Source: Pseudomonadota bacterium (GTDB lineage: Bacteria; Pseudomonadota; Gammaproteobacteria; Burkholderiales; Burkholderiaceae_C). From it: DNA of 64,000 nt. This document shows, one piece after another, positions 18,325-28,425 of the stretch; the first letter of the stretch is position 1; each line of letters begins with the position of its first letter. The DNA lies in contig JAFEDY010000026.1 in NCBI GenBank assembly GCA_018241405.1, forward strand, positions 62,001-126,000, given 5' to 3'. The translations under genes were made by a program, and so were the position numbers. Under the pieces are notes generated by a model. That model was not told the origin of the DNA. It saw only the letters and a program-made list of their open reading frames with translations, and ran no database searches.

Positions 18325-21287
18325 GCGACGTCACCCTCACCGGCTGCCACTGCTGCGAGGGCCAGCAGCCGCGCCCGGCCATCTACAACGCCCCGGGCCT
18401 GCCGGCGCTGGCCTGGCGCATAGACACCCAGCCGGGCTTCTACCAGCGCATGTTGGCCGAACTGCCGCTGTGGCGCGACCTGGCCTTGGGAACCAGCGCC
18501 CCCAGGCCGCTGGCCGCCCTGACCACGCGCGAGAGCAGCGACGCCAGCGTGGCCCTGGTGGACGCCGCCGCCTGCGTGGCCGACGTGCTGAGCTTCTACC
18601 AGGAGCGCATCGCCAACGAGGGCTTTCTGCGCACCGCCACCGAGCGCCGTTCGGTGCTGGAGCTGGCGCGCGCCGTGGGCTACGAACTGCGGCCCGGCGT
18701 GGCCGCCGGCGTGCACCTGGTGTTCACCGTGGAGGACGCGCCGGGTGCGCCCGGCCTGTGCACCATCGCCGCCGGCAGCCCCATACAGAGCGTGCCGCCC
18801 CAGGGCAAGCAGCCGCAGGTGTTCGAGACCAGCAACGAACTGCTGGCACGCGCCGAATGGAATGCCCTGCGCCCGCGCCTGACGCGCCCGGCCGACATGG
18901 CACTACTGGACGTGAGCGGCGCACCGCGCCGGCTGGTGCTGCTGCTGCCCCAGGGCAGCCTGCCGGCCAGCACCTCCGGCCTGCACCAGAACCTGGCCAG
19001 CGGCGACCTGTACCGCCTGGATCCGGGCCTGCCCGTGGATCCCACAGTCGATGCGCTGGAGGTCGCCCGCGTCTACCTGAGCAGCGACGCCAACACCCTG
19101 CAGGCCGGCGAGCTGCTGCTATTCGTGGGCAAGCATGGCGCCGACCTGCACCAGCTGGTGCTGCGCGCCACCGAGGTGGCCGAAGAAAAATCGCTGCAGC
19201 GCGTGCGCATAGCGCTGGAACCCCTGCCCGACCCCGTCAAGCCGGCCGCGCCGCCGCGGCTGCTGTGGCAGGTGCCGGTGGGCGTGCTGTTCTTCGGCCA
19301 CTATGCCCAGGCCCAGGTGGAGAACGTTTCCTTCAACACCGGCACCATCAAGAACACCATCAGCGGCAAGGCCTGGCAGGAAAGCGAGCTGCAGGCCATG
19401 GTCTCCATCCAGGGCTGGAGCGGCCTGCAGCTGGTGCAGGCGATTACCGCCAGCCTCCAGCCACCGGCCCAGCCCGTGGCGCCCGAGGCCGGCGCGTTCA
19501 GCTTTGGCGCCAGGCTGGGCTTCTTTGGCCACAACGCGCCCAGGTGGGGATCGCTGCCCGCGAGCAACCTGCATGGTGATCCCTATCCGCAGGGCTGGGA
19601 TCAGGGCGATACGACCACCGGCACATCGACACTGGGCGCGGCACGCAGCATCTGGGTGAATTCGCAGGGCACGGGAAACCTTGGCAGCACGCAATACCCG
19701 CCCTGCAATGCGGTGCTGGAACGTCCCACGCCCGGCCTCTCGCCCGGCAGCTGGATGGTGTTCGACTCCCCCAGCGTGGCGGCCACCACCTACGCGCTGT
19801 TCGATGCACGCGAGTCGGCGCGCGCCGACTATGGCCTGTCGGCGCGTGCCATGGCGCTGCGCCTGGCCGACGCCAGCGGCCAGCCGCTTGCGAGCGCACC
19901 AACCGAGGACTTCAAGTTCCGCGACACCACGGCCCATGTGGCCAGCCGGCGCCGGCCACTGGTGGATCTGCCCATCGAGGAGCCCGTGGCGGCTGGCACG
20001 CTGCGCGTGGAGCTCTCCACCATGGTGCTGGGCCTCACGCCCGGCAAGCCGCTGGCCTTCGTCGGCCCGCGCAGCGACATCCCCGGCATACAGGCTGCCG
20101 AGATCGCCGTGCTGGGCGACGTGGTGCACGCCAACGGCCGCAGCACACTGGTGCTGCAAGGCAAGACCGGCCTGCAGTTCAGCTACCAGCGCGAGGGCCT
20201 CGTCATCCACGCCAACGTGGTCGCGGCCACACATGGCGAGAGCGTGCAGGAGGTGCTAGGCAACGGCAATGCAGCCCAGCCTTTCCAGCAGTTCACGCTG
20301 CGCCGCCCGCCCACCACCTACCTGTCGGCCGCCAGCGCCAGCGGCGCGCAGAGCACGCTGGTGCTGCGCGTCAACGGCCTGCTGTGGAGCGAACGCCCCT
20401 CGCTCTACGGCGCCGGCCCCGACGCGCATGTATTCGCCACGCGCATAGACAACGAGGCGCGCATGACCCTGCTGTTCGGCGACGGCCGCCAGGGCGCGCG
20501 CCTGCCCACGGGGCAGATGAACCTGCGCGCCGGCTACCGCACCGGCATAGGCGCCGATGGCGAGGTGGCGGCCGGCACGCTGACCATGCCGCGCGCCATG
20601 CCGCTGGGCCTGCGCGGCGTGAGCAATCCGCTGCCGGCCGGCGGCGCCCAGGATCCGGAACGCTTGGAGGACGCCCGCCGCAACGCCACGATGACGCTGC
20701 TGGCCTTCGAGCGCGTGGTGTCGCTGCCGGACTACCAGGACATCGCGCGCGCCTTCCCCGGCATAGGCAAGGCGCGCGCCGACCTCGTGGTCGTCCATGG
20801 CGCACCGCGCGTGCTGGTGTCGGTGCTGGGCGCCACGGGCGGCGCGCCGGATGCGCAGGTGCTGCAGAACCTGACCCAGGCAATCACCGACCTGTCCGAC
20901 CCCTCGCAGCACTTTGACCTGAATGCCGCCGCGCTGCGCTACTTCCGCTGCACGGCCGGGCTGGTGATAGACCCGCAATACGAGACAGACGCCGTGCTCG
21001 CCACGGGGAGCGCCGCGCTGCTGCAGGCCTATGGCTTCGACGCGCGCGACCTGGCGCAGCCGGTCACGGCCGCGGCCGTGACGACGCTGCTGCAACGGCT
21101 GCCGGGCGTCGTCGCCGTGCAGCTGCAGCTGCTCCAGCCCTATGGCACGGGCAGCCCATTGAGCGGCGTGGCCGAGGTACTGCCGGCCTTCGGCGCGCGC
21201 TGGGACGATGCGGCCGGCGCCATGCAGGCTGCCGAGCTGCTGCTGATCAACCCCGCCGCCGTGCAACTGCTGGAGGCCACACCATGA
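18321..21287 (+). CDS. eCIS large baseplate assembly protein (Afp12/Pvc12-like)
   Basis: This 988-residue protein fits the putative baseplate assembly protein of eCIS. The start has GLPALAWRIDTQPGFYQRMLAEL near 28-50 and DVLSFYQERIANEGFLRTATERRSVLELARAVGYELRPG near 90-128, read in pieces. The end has NATMTLLAFERVVSLPDYQDIARAFPGIGKA near 790-820 and ARVLVSVLG-type strands typical of gp6/J-like wedges. The middle is long and beta-rich, without recognised catalytic motifs. It is the second wedge protein and is overlapped by 4 nt at both ends. Confidence 0.9.
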   Translation: MSDVTLTGCHCCEGQQPRPAIYNAPGLPALAWRIDTQPGFYQRMLAELPLWRDLALGTSAPRPLAALTTRESSDASVALVDAAACVADVLSFYQERIANEGFLRTATERRSVLELARAVGYELRPGVAAGVHLVFTVEDAPGAPGLCTIAAGSPIQSVPPQGKQPQVFETSNELLARAEWNALRPRLTRPADMALLDVSGAPRRLVLLLPQGSLPASTSGLHQNLASGDLYRLDPGLPVDPTVDALEVARVYLSSDANTLQAGELLLFVGKHGADLHQLVLRATEVAEEKSLQRVRIALEPLPDPVKPAAPPRLLWQVPVGVLFFGHYAQAQVENVSFNTGTIKNTISGKAWQESELQAMVSIQGWSGLQLVQAITASLQPPAQPVAPEAGAFSFGARLGFFGHNAPRWGSLPASNLHGDPYPQGWDQGDTTTGTSTLGAARSIWVNSQGTGNLGSTQYPPCNAVLERPTPGLSPGSWMVFDSPSVAATTYALFDARESARADYGLSARAMALRLADASGQPLASAPTEDFKFRDTTAHVASRRRPLVDLPIEEPVAAGTLRVELSTMVLGLTPGKPLAFVGPRSDIPGIQAAEIAVLGDVVHANGRSTLVLQGKTGLQFSYQREGLVIHANVVAATHGESVQEVLGNGNAAQPFQQFTLRRPPTTYLSAASASGAQSTLVLRVNGLLWSERPSLYGAGPDAHVFATRIDNEARMTLLFGDGRQGARLPTGQMNLRAGYRTGIGADGEVAAGTLTMPRAMPLGLRGVSNPLPAGGAQDPERLEDARRNATMTLLAFERVVSLPDYQDIARAFPGIGKARADLVVVHGAPRVLVSVLGATGGAPDAQVLQNLTQAITDLSDPSQHFDLNAAALRYFRCTAGLVIDPQYETDAVLATGSAALLQAYGFDARDLAQPVTAAAVTTLLQRLPGVVAVQLQLLQPYGTGSPLSGVAEVLPAFGARWDDAAGAMQAAELLLINPAAVQLLEATP

Positions 21288-23590
21288 GCCTGCTCACCCC
21301 CGAACGGCTGTACCAGCTGCTGCCCGCCATCCACCGCCTGCGCGACTTTGAGCAGGGCCAGCCCCTGCGCGCGCTGCTGGCCGTGATCGAGGATGAGCTC
21401 ACGGCGCTGGAGGCCGACACCGCAAGCCTGTACGACAACTGGTTCATCGAGACCTGCGACGAATGGGTCGTGCCCTACATCGGCGACCTGGTGGGCGCGC
21501 GGCCCATACGCCCCGTGCCCTCGGCCGGCGTGAGCGCGCGCGCCTGGGTGGCCAACACCCTGGCCTACCGGCGCCGCAAGGGCACGGCCCTGGTGCTGGA
21601 GCAGCTGGCGCGCGACGTGACCGGCTGGCCGGCCGCGGCTGTGGAATTCTTCCAGCGCCTGGCGACCACCCAGCACATGAACCATGTGCGCCGCGCCCCC
21701 ACGGCCACCGCCGGCGTGCGCGATGCCGCACGCGCCGACCTGGCCCAGGCCAGCGCCGGCGCCTTCGACCCCTTTGCGCACCTGCTGGAGGTGCGCAACG
21801 CCGACACGGCCGGCGGGCGCTTCAACATCCCCAACGTGGGCATCTTCCTCTGGCGCCTGCGCGCCCAGCCGCTGGGCCAGGGCCTGCCGGGCGAGGCACA
21901 GGCCGACTTCATCAGCGCGCGCCAGAGTGCCGCCGGCTGGTGGTACCTGCACCCCGCGGGCGTGGATGCGCCGCTGTTCAACACCCCGCGCACCGAGACC
22001 GGCGGCGCCGTGACCCAGGCCGCGGGCGAGCAGAATGTGAGCGCCCCTCTGCGCCCTCTGGCCCTGCAGGCCGAGCTGGAGCGGCTGCGCGCCGGCAGCG
22101 CCAGCCCCGCGCCCCTGTTCATGACCGACCAGGCTCCCGTGCTGCGCGTGTTTGCGCAGCTGGCCGGTGAGACGACGCCCGTGGAAATCCCGCGCGAGGG
22201 CCTGTGGATCTGCGAGATACCCAACGCCGTGACCCTGCCCGTCCCGCCGCGCGTGGCCGCGATCGACGTGCGGCGCGGGCGCATGGCCTTTCCGGCCGGC
22301 GCCAACGTGCAGCGGGTCTGGCTGCAGGCCGCGCATGGCAGCGTGGCCGACATAGGCGGCGGCCCCTACGACCGCGGCGACGCGTTGCGCGCGGCCAGCA
22401 GCAGCCTGTCCCAGGGCACTGCGGTGGACGCAGATACGGGCGGCTTCTTCGACCCCACGGTCTGGCAGGCCGGCATCACGCACCTGCTGCCGCTGGGCGG
22501 CACGGGCACCTTGTTTGCCACGCTGCGCGACGCGGTTACGGCCTGGAATGCGCTGCCCGCGGGCCGCACCGGCGTCATCGTGCTCATGGACAGCCTGAGC
22601 GAGAGCGATGGCGCGCCGCTGACGGTGAACATCGCCGAGGGCTCGCGGCTCATGATCGTCTCCGGCCAATGGCCGCTCGCCCCCATTCCTGGGGCCCTGC
22701 CGGGCGTCGTGGGGCGTTTGCCAGGGCGCTTTTCTGCCACACAGGTGCGCGCGCACTGGCAGGGGCGGCTGCAGGTGGTGGGCACGGCCGCGGCCACATC
22801 CAACAACCCGGGCGCGCTATTCATCAACGGGCTGCTGCTGCAGGGGCCACTGGCCATCTCCGGGCCGCTGGGCCAGGTGGAGCTGGCGCACTGCACCGTG
22901 CTGCCCAGTGCCACCCAGATCACGGTGGGCGGCGACAGCCCGCGCCTGGCGCTGCGCCTGCTATCCAGCCTTGCCTCGCCCATCGCCATCGCCGGCCCCG
23001 TCAGCAGCGTCACCATGGCCGACAGCGTCGTCGGCCTGCTGGATGCGGGCGCCGCCGGCGGCGCGGCGCTGGACGCCGCCCAGGCCGCGCTGGATCTGCA
23101 GCGCAGCACCTTCTTCGGCCCGGTGCATGGGCAGACGCTTTCGGCCAGCGACTGCATCTTTGGCGCCCCCGTCGTGGCCGAGCGGCGCCAGACCGGCTGC
23201 GTGCGCTTTTGCTATGTGCCGCCCGCGTCCAGCGTGCCGCGCCGCTACCGCTGCCAGCCCCAGCTGGAGAGCGACACCCGCATCGCGGCACTGCGCGACG
23301 CGGCCAAGGCGGCCGGCCTGCCACCACCCACGGCGGCCGCGGAAGACGCCGCGCGCGCCGAGGTCGAGGCCACGGTGCGCCCGCTGTTCGTGTCGCGCCG
23401 CTATGGCGACCCAGCGCTGGCGCAGCTCGATCTGCGCTGCGCCGTACAGATCCGCACCGGCGCCGAGAGCGGCGCCGAAATGGGCGCCTACGAGCAGCTG
23501 CGCCAGCCCCAGCGCGAGGCCAATCTGGCCGACGCGCTCGCCGAATACCTGCGCCTGGGCCTGACGGCCGGGGTGTATTTCGCCAATTGA
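21284..23590 (+). CDS. eCIS tail protein I-like wedge protein with C-terminal beta region
   Basis: This 768-residue protein starts with a tail-protein-I-like region: RLYQLLPAIHRLRDFEQGQPLRALLAVIEDEL (about 7-38), YDNWFIETCDEWVVPYIGDLVG near 48-70, and NTLAYRRRKGTALVLEQLARDVTGW near 90-115. The remainder (about 350-690) reads like right-handed beta-helix or carbohydrate-binding-like repeats (GLLLQGPLAISGPLGQVELAHC, MADSVVGLLDAG), which might reach the particle surface. The C-terminus contains PLFVSRRYGDPALAQLDLRC and GAEMGAYEQLRQPQREANL. It should link the wedges to peripheral proteins such as the DUF6519 protein encoded next. Confidence 0.86.
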   Translation: MSLLTPERLYQLLPAIHRLRDFEQGQPLRALLAVIEDELTALEADTASLYDNWFIETCDEWVVPYIGDLVGARPIRPVPSAGVSARAWVANTLAYRRRKGTALVLEQLARDVTGWPAAAVEFFQRLATTQHMNHVRRAPTATAGVRDAARADLAQASAGAFDPFAHLLEVRNADTAGGRFNIPNVGIFLWRLRAQPLGQGLPGEAQADFISARQSAAGWWYLHPAGVDAPLFNTPRTETGGAVTQAAGEQNVSAPLRPLALQAELERLRAGSASPAPLFMTDQAPVLRVFAQLAGETTPVEIPREGLWICEIPNAVTLPVPPRVAAIDVRRGRMAFPAGANVQRVWLQAAHGSVADIGGGPYDRGDALRAASSSLSQGTAVDADTGGFFDPTVWQAGITHLLPLGGTGTLFATLRDAVTAWNALPAGRTGVIVLMDSLSESDGAPLTVNIAEGSRLMIVSGQWPLAPIPGALPGVVGRLPGRFSATQVRAHWQGRLQVVGTAAATSNNPGALFINGLLLQGPLAISGPLGQVELAHCTVLPSATQITVGGDSPRLALRLLSSLASPIAIAGPVSSVTMADSVVGLLDAGAAGGAALDAAQAALDLQRSTFFGPVHGQTLSASDCIFGAPVVAERRQTGCVRFCYVPPASSVPRRYRCQPQLESDTRIAALRDAAKAAGLPPPTAAAEDAARAEVEATVRPLFVSRRYGDPALAQLDLRCAVQIRTGAESGAEMGAYEQLRQPQREANLADALAEYLRLGLTAGVYFAN

Positions 23591-23610
23591 CGAGGTAAGG
23601 AGGTACCACC

Positions 23611-26600
23611 ATGCAAGGCGATCTCTCCCGCGAGACCTTCGACCCGCGCAAGCACTACACGGCCGTGCGCCTGCAGCAGGGCCGCGTGCTCACCGATGCG
23701 GACTTCAACGAGCAGGGCGACATCGCCCGCCACCGCCACGAGCACCTGGCGCGCGACGTCATAGGCGCCAGCGGCGGCCCGGCCGAGGGCGCGGGCTTTG
23801 CGCTCACCGGCGGCATGCGCGCCCTGGCCGTGCTGGCGCAGGACGCGAACAACATCTGGATCGCCGGCAAGGACGGCGTGCTGCTGGTCAGCAGCAATGG
23901 CGGCGGCGCGTGGACGGTGGCCAACACCGGCAGCACACGCCACCTGCGCGCCCTGGCGCGCGCCGGCGCCACCGGCTGGGCCGTGGGCGACGGCGGCAGC
24001 ATTCTTCGCAGCGGCGACTCCGGCGCCACCTGGGCCGCGCAGGCCAGCGGCATGCTGCAGACGCTGCGCGGCGTGGCCGCGTTCGACGCCCAGCACGCCT
24101 GGGCCGTGGGCGACGGCGGCCTGGCGCTGGCCAGCGTGGACGGCGGGGTGACCTGGACGCCGCACGCCACCGGCGTGGCGCGGCTCTACGCCGTGGCCTT
24201 CACCAGTGCGCTGAACGGCCTGGCCGTGGGCCAGGGCGGCACCATCGTGCGCAGCACCGACGGCGGCCAGAGCTGGGCAGCCGTAGCGAGCGGCACCCAG
24301 GCCACGCTGCGCGCCGTGGTGCTGACCGGCGCCCAGGCCCTGGCCGCCGGCGACAGCGGCACGCTGCTCGTCAGCAGCGACGGCGGCGCCACATGGAACG
24401 CGGCCACCAGCGGCAGCACGGCGCGGCTGCGCGCGCTGCGCATGCGCGACGCCAACACCGGCTGGGCCGCGGGCGACGGCGGCACGCTGCTGGCCACCAG
24501 CAACGGCGGCAGCAGCTGGACGGCGCAGCCCGTGGCCGGCAGCCCCATGCTGGCCGGCTTGTCGGTGGCGGGCGTGACCGATGCCTGGCTGGTCGGCGCC
24601 GGCCAGGCCTGGCGCGTGGCGGCCGGCGGCGCGGGTGCGCCCGCCACGCTGCCCGCGGCCAGCCTCCTGATCGGCGCGGGCTGCTACTACGCGCAGGGCC
24701 AGCACTGTGCGTGGGAGCAAGGCGCGTCGCTGGCCAACCAGCCCGACGGCGGCATGGCACAGCGCCTGCCGGCGGGCCAATACCTGATCTACCTGCGCGC
24801 CTGGCAGCGCCACATCAGCGCACTGGAAGACCCGGCCCTGCGCGAGGTGGCCCTGGGCGGCCCCGACACGGCCACGCGCGCGCGCCAGATCGCCCAGGTG
24901 CGCGCCCTGGCGCTGCCGGGGTCGAGCAATCCAGCCAACAACCTGCCCTGGGACTGCGGCGCGACCGTGGCCGGCTGGGACACGCTGACTACACCGCCCA
25001 GCGCGCGCCTGGCAGCGCGCGCCGAGCCACAGTTGGCGGCCACCAGCGTGTGCGACATCGCCGCCAGCGCCGGCTACCGCCGACTGGAGAACCAGCTGTA
25101 CCGCGTGGAGATCCACAGCGTGGACCCGGGCACGGGCGCCGCCACCTTCAAGTGGTCGCGCGAGAACGGCTCGGTGGCCTACGCCGTGCAATCCGTGTCG
25201 ATAGACACCGTGGCCAACCAGACCACCGTGCGCGTGGCAGCGCGTGGCCGTGATGCCAACCTGGATCTGTCGGCCCATGACCGCGTGGAGCTGATCGACG
25301 ACATGGCGGCGCTGCAGCAGCGCGCCGGCCAGCTGTTCGAATACCTGAACGACGGTGACGACGCGCTGGAACTGGTGCTGGCCGGCGTGCCCACGGGCAG
25401 CCTGGGCCAGGACGCCAGCCTGCACCCCATCCTGCGGCGCTGGGAGCAGCGACCCACCGCGGCCGGGCAGAACGCCGTCGCCCTGGTCGAGGGCAGCTGG
25501 CTCGCGCTGGAAGACGGCGTCGAGGTGCGTTTCACCCCCGGCGGCAGCTACCGCGTGGGCGACTTCTGGCAGATACCGGCGCGCACCGCCACGGCCGATG
25601 TCGAATGGCCGCTCGATGACGATGGCGCGCCGCAGCCAGCGCCGCCTGCCGGCGTGCGCGACGGCTGGGCACGGCTGGGCCTGGTGACGGTGGACGCCAG
25701 CGGCCTCATCAGCGCCATCACCGACTGCCGCGACTGGTTCCCGCCCCTCACCAAGCTGACGCAGCTGCTCTATGTGGGCGGCGACGGCCAGGAGGCCGCA
25801 CCCGGCGCCGCGCTGGCCGAGCCGCTGCGCGTGCGCGTAGCCCGCGGCGCGCTGCCACTGGCGGGCAGCCGCGTGCGCTTTACGGTCGAGGCCGGCGGCG
25901 GCACGGTGGGCAGCCCGGCCGCCGCCATGTTCGACCTGGTCACCGATGCCGCGGGCCAGGCCGCATGCCCCTGGCAGCTGGGCGCTGCGGGCCCGCAGCG
26001 CGTGCGCGCGAACATCCTTGCCAGTGGCGCCAGCCCCGTGCCCGAGCAGACCCTGGTGTTTGCCGCCATGGCCCAGGCACCGGTGCAGGCCGGCGGCGGC
26101 TGCGCGGTCACCATAGGCAAGGGCGGCGCCTTTGAGCAGCTGAGCACCGAGCTGCTGCAAAAGCTGCTCAAGGAACGCGGCGGCCAGCTGTGCATCTGCT
26201 TCCTGCCGGGCCAGCATGTGCTGGACAGCCTCGCCGTCAACCAGACCGACGCCTCCATGCGGCTGTCGCTGCACGGCTGCGGGCCCACCGCCGTGATCGC
26301 CGTCGCCGGGCCTGTCCTGCTGGGCGGCTTCGCCGCGCTGGAGCTGCGCGACCTGCAGCTGTCCATGTCCACCAAGGCCCAGCTGCAGCTCACCAACAAC
26401 CAGCAGCTGGGCCTGCACGGCCTGCGCGTGGATGGCAAGCAGGACGCGCCCCAGGCCCCGCCCTGGATCACCGTGGACGGCACGACCGAACTGCGCATGC
26501 ACCAATGCGAGGTGGCCACGGCGCCAACGGCCTCGGTGGTGGTGACCAACACCCAGGGCCTGTGCGAGATCATGCACAACGTGATCGCCGGCGACCTGTC

Positions 26601-27066
26601 CTTCTACGGCATGCCTGCGCCCGATGTGGCGGGCGCCGCGCCGCCGGCCACAATGCTTGCGAATCTACTGGCCAACGGCGACTTCCAGGTGCCCGCCGGC
26701 CGCGGCCAGCTGGTGCTGGCGCACAACCAGCTCACGCGCCTGAACCTGGGTCTGGACATGGTCAAGCAATTGCTGGCGCGCAAGTTCGACGGCCTGATCA
26801 ATACCGTGGTGCTGCAGGGCAACAGCTTCAGCTCGGCCCCCAGCCTGTGCGCCGGCGTGTACCTGAGCGTAACCGGCAACCACTTCACCGCCGCAAAACT
26901 GGTGAACAGCAACCTCTATGGCGTGCTGGTAGGCAAGCGCGCGGCGGCCAGTGGCAACGTGGCGGAGCTGGTCGGGGACGTGGCGACGCTGCGCTTCCTG
27001 GTCACCCAGGGCCAGTTCCGCGGGGCGGCGAACATGGTGTTCACGTTGCCGCAATCGACGCAGTGA
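23611..27066 (+). CDS. eCIS DUF6519 protein with seven-repeat beta-propeller
   Basis: At 1151 residues this is the largest eCIS protein here. Residues 1-66 (MQGDLSRETFDPRKHY, then QQGRVLTDADFNEQGDI) match the start of DUF6519. About 68-343 is a tandem array of roughly 41-residue YCF48/BNR-like repeats with core WAVGDGGSILRSGDSGATW, seven in all with the last partial, expected to close into a propeller. DUF6519 resumes near 347 (ASLLIGAGCYYAQGQHC, YLIYLRAWQRHISALEDPALR, VALGGPDTATRARQIAQVRAL in pieces). A Big-1/Ig-like segment lies near 718-830 and a beta-helix-like C-terminus follows. AAGGAGG (23596-23602) precedes the start. I infer a peripheral, possibly target-binding protein. Confidence 0.82.
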   Translation: MQGDLSRETFDPRKHYTAVRLQQGRVLTDADFNEQGDIARHRHEHLARDVIGASGGPAEGAGFALTGGMRALAVLAQDANNIWIAGKDGVLLVSSNGGGAWTVANTGSTRHLRALARAGATGWAVGDGGSILRSGDSGATWAAQASGMLQTLRGVAAFDAQHAWAVGDGGLALASVDGGVTWTPHATGVARLYAVAFTSALNGLAVGQGGTIVRSTDGGQSWAAVASGTQATLRAVVLTGAQALAAGDSGTLLVSSDGGATWNAATSGSTARLRALRMRDANTGWAAGDGGTLLATSNGGSSWTAQPVAGSPMLAGLSVAGVTDAWLVGAGQAWRVAAGGAGAPATLPAASLLIGAGCYYAQGQHCAWEQGASLANQPDGGMAQRLPAGQYLIYLRAWQRHISALEDPALREVALGGPDTATRARQIAQVRALALPGSSNPANNLPWDCGATVAGWDTLTTPPSARLAARAEPQLAATSVCDIAASAGYRRLENQLYRVEIHSVDPGTGAATFKWSRENGSVAYAVQSVSIDTVANQTTVRVAARGRDANLDLSAHDRVELIDDMAALQQRAGQLFEYLNDGDDALELVLAGVPTGSLGQDASLHPILRRWEQRPTAAGQNAVALVEGSWLALEDGVEVRFTPGGSYRVGDFWQIPARTATADVEWPLDDDGAPQPAPPAGVRDGWARLGLVTVDASGLISAITDCRDWFPPLTKLTQLLYVGGDGQEAAPGAALAEPLRVRVARGALPLAGSRVRFTVEAGGGTVGSPAAAMFDLVTDAAGQAACPWQLGAAGPQRVRANILASGASPVPEQTLVFAAMAQAPVQAGGGCAVTIGKGGAFEQLSTELLQKLLKERGGQLCICFLPGQHVLDSLAVNQTDASMRLSLHGCGPTAVIAVAGPVLLGGFAALELRDLQLSMSTKAQLQLTNNQQLGLHGLRVDGKQDAPQAPPWITVDGTTELRMHQCEVATAPTASVVVTNTQGLCEIMHNVIAGDLSFYGMPAPDVAGAAPPATMLANLLANGDFQVPAGRGQLVLAHNQLTRLNLGLDMVKQLLARKFDGLINTVVLQGNSFSSAPSLCAGVYLSVTGNHFTAAKLVNSNLYGVLVGKRAAASGNVAELVGDVATLRFLVTQGQFRGAANMVFTLPQSTQ

Positions 27067-27165
27067 CGAACCGAGGCCCGGCGCTCGTTGCGCCGATGGC
27101 CCTGTGCCCGGCACTGCTCCCTCGGTGGCCGGATACTCCTCGCACTATCCACGGAGGAGCGAAGC

Positions 27166-28392
27166 ATGCAATTGCCGAAGTTCGGACTCATCCCTTGGCT
27201 GCTCCTCGGTGCAACGCCCGTGGCGGCGCAGATCAACGCCGGAACGCTGCCCCCCACCCCATCGCCTCCGTTCAAGCTCACGAAGGTCGCGCAGTTCGAT
27301 CTGCCGTGGCGCATTGCCTTCCTGCCGGACGGACGCATGCTGATCACCGAGAAGCCCGGCAAGCTCTTCCTCGCCACCCAGTCCGGGCAGAAGCTCGAAG
27401 TCGCCGGCGTGCCGCCGGTGCTGTACGAAAGGCAGAACGGCCTGCTCGGCGTCTACCTGGCCCCGTCCTATGCGAGCGATGGGGCGATCTACCTGACCTA
27501 TTCGGAGCCCGGACAGATCCCAGGCACCTCGAGCCTGGCGCTCGCCCGGGCGACGCTCAAGATCGGCACCGACACCGCCACACTGGAGGATCTGCAGGTC
27601 ATCTGGCGCGACCCGATCAAGGGCAAGGGGGGCCAGGTCGGCGCTGCCGTGGCCTTTTCGCCGGACCAGAAGTTTCTCTTCCTCGCGGCCGGCGATCGGC
27701 AACGCATGACACCCGCCCAAGACCCGAACCAACCGGCCGGCAAGATCCTGCGACTGACCCTGGATGGCAAGCCCGCGCCCGGCAACCCCATGGAGGGCAA
27801 GACCGGCGCACGGTCGGTCCCGGTGATCGATCCGCCAAGAGATACCGAGGCCGCCAAGACCGCGCCGATCGTGCGCACCCGTGTCTTTGACGGCCCCAAT
27901 CTGACGCCGTCCGAGACATGGACCTCGGGGCATCGCACACCCTACGGCCTCACGTTCGCGCCGGATGGCCGCCTTTGGGAACTCGAGCATGGGCCGCGCG
28001 GCGGTGACGAACTCAACCTGATCGAGCCGGGCAAGAACTATGGTTGGCCACTCGTCTCCTATGCGGTGAACTACGACGGCGTACCCATTGCAAGCCCCGA
28101 CACGCGCCCCGACCTCGCCAAGCCCGTGATCTACTGGACGCCCGTCCTGGCGCCCGGCAACCTGATGTTCTACAGCGGCGCGATGTTTCCGAAGTGGCAG
28201 GGCTCGGCGTTCGCGTCCGGACTCGTCAGCCACGCCCTGCAGCGGATCGAGGTGCACGGCGCGATCGCGACACCGGCCGAGCGCTGGACGGTGGGCTTTC
28301 GCGTGCGCGACGTCGAGCAGGCGCCGGATGGCGCGCTGTGGTTGATCGAGGACGACCACGAAGGCGGCTTGTATCGGCTGACGCCGAAGTAA
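27166..28392 (+). CDS. Secreted PQQ-dependent aldose sugar dehydrogenase-like protein
   Basis: The start is ATG 27166, behind GGAGGAG (27153-27159), giving 408 residues with a signal peptide (residues 1-22, ending VAAQ). The body matches the glucose/sorbosone dehydrogenase (YliI/GdhB-type) six-bladed propeller: FDLPWRIAFLPDGRMLITEKPGKL near 44-67, QNGLLGVYLAP near 90, TPYGLTFAPDGRLWELEHGPRGGDELNLI near 258-285, GKNYGWPLVSYAVNYDG near 288-304, and WLIEDDHEGGLYRLTPK at the end. Such periplasmic enzymes oxidise aldose sugars with pyrroloquinoline quinone. No PQQ synthesis gene is in view. It stands alone, converging on yicC, 99 bp after the last eCIS gene, and may belong to the same insertion. 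Confidence 0.86.
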   Translation: MQLPKFGLIPWLLLGATPVAAQINAGTLPPTPSPPFKLTKVAQFDLPWRIAFLPDGRMLITEKPGKLFLATQSGQKLEVAGVPPVLYERQNGLLGVYLAPSYASDGAIYLTYSEPGQIPGTSSLALARATLKIGTDTATLEDLQVIWRDPIKGKGGQVGAAVAFSPDQKFLFLAAGDRQRMTPAQDPNQPAGKILRLTLDGKPAPGNPMEGKTGARSVPVIDPPRDTEAAKTAPIVRTRVFDGPNLTPSETWTSGHRTPYGLTFAPDGRLWELEHGPRGGDELNLIEPGKNYGWPLVSYAVNYDGVPIASPDTRPDLAKPVIYWTPVLAPGNLMFYSGAMFPKWQGSAFASGLVSHALQRIEVHGAIATPAERWTVGFRVRDVEQAPDGALWLIEDDHEGGLYRLTPK

Positions 28393-28425
28393 TTGTCCGT
28401 GGATAGCAGGTCCCGCCCTGGAACC

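Noticed and set aside
23812..24643. Possible CRISPR or tandem DNA repeat
   Set aside because: The periodicity is about 123 bp with diverged sequence and coincides with protein repeats of a propeller; no spacer-repeat layout.
23488..26577. 1029-codon antisense open frame across the DUF6519 gene
   Set aside because: Mirror of the repeat-rich coding sequence; composition is that of a shadow frame, and the + strand product has clear domains.
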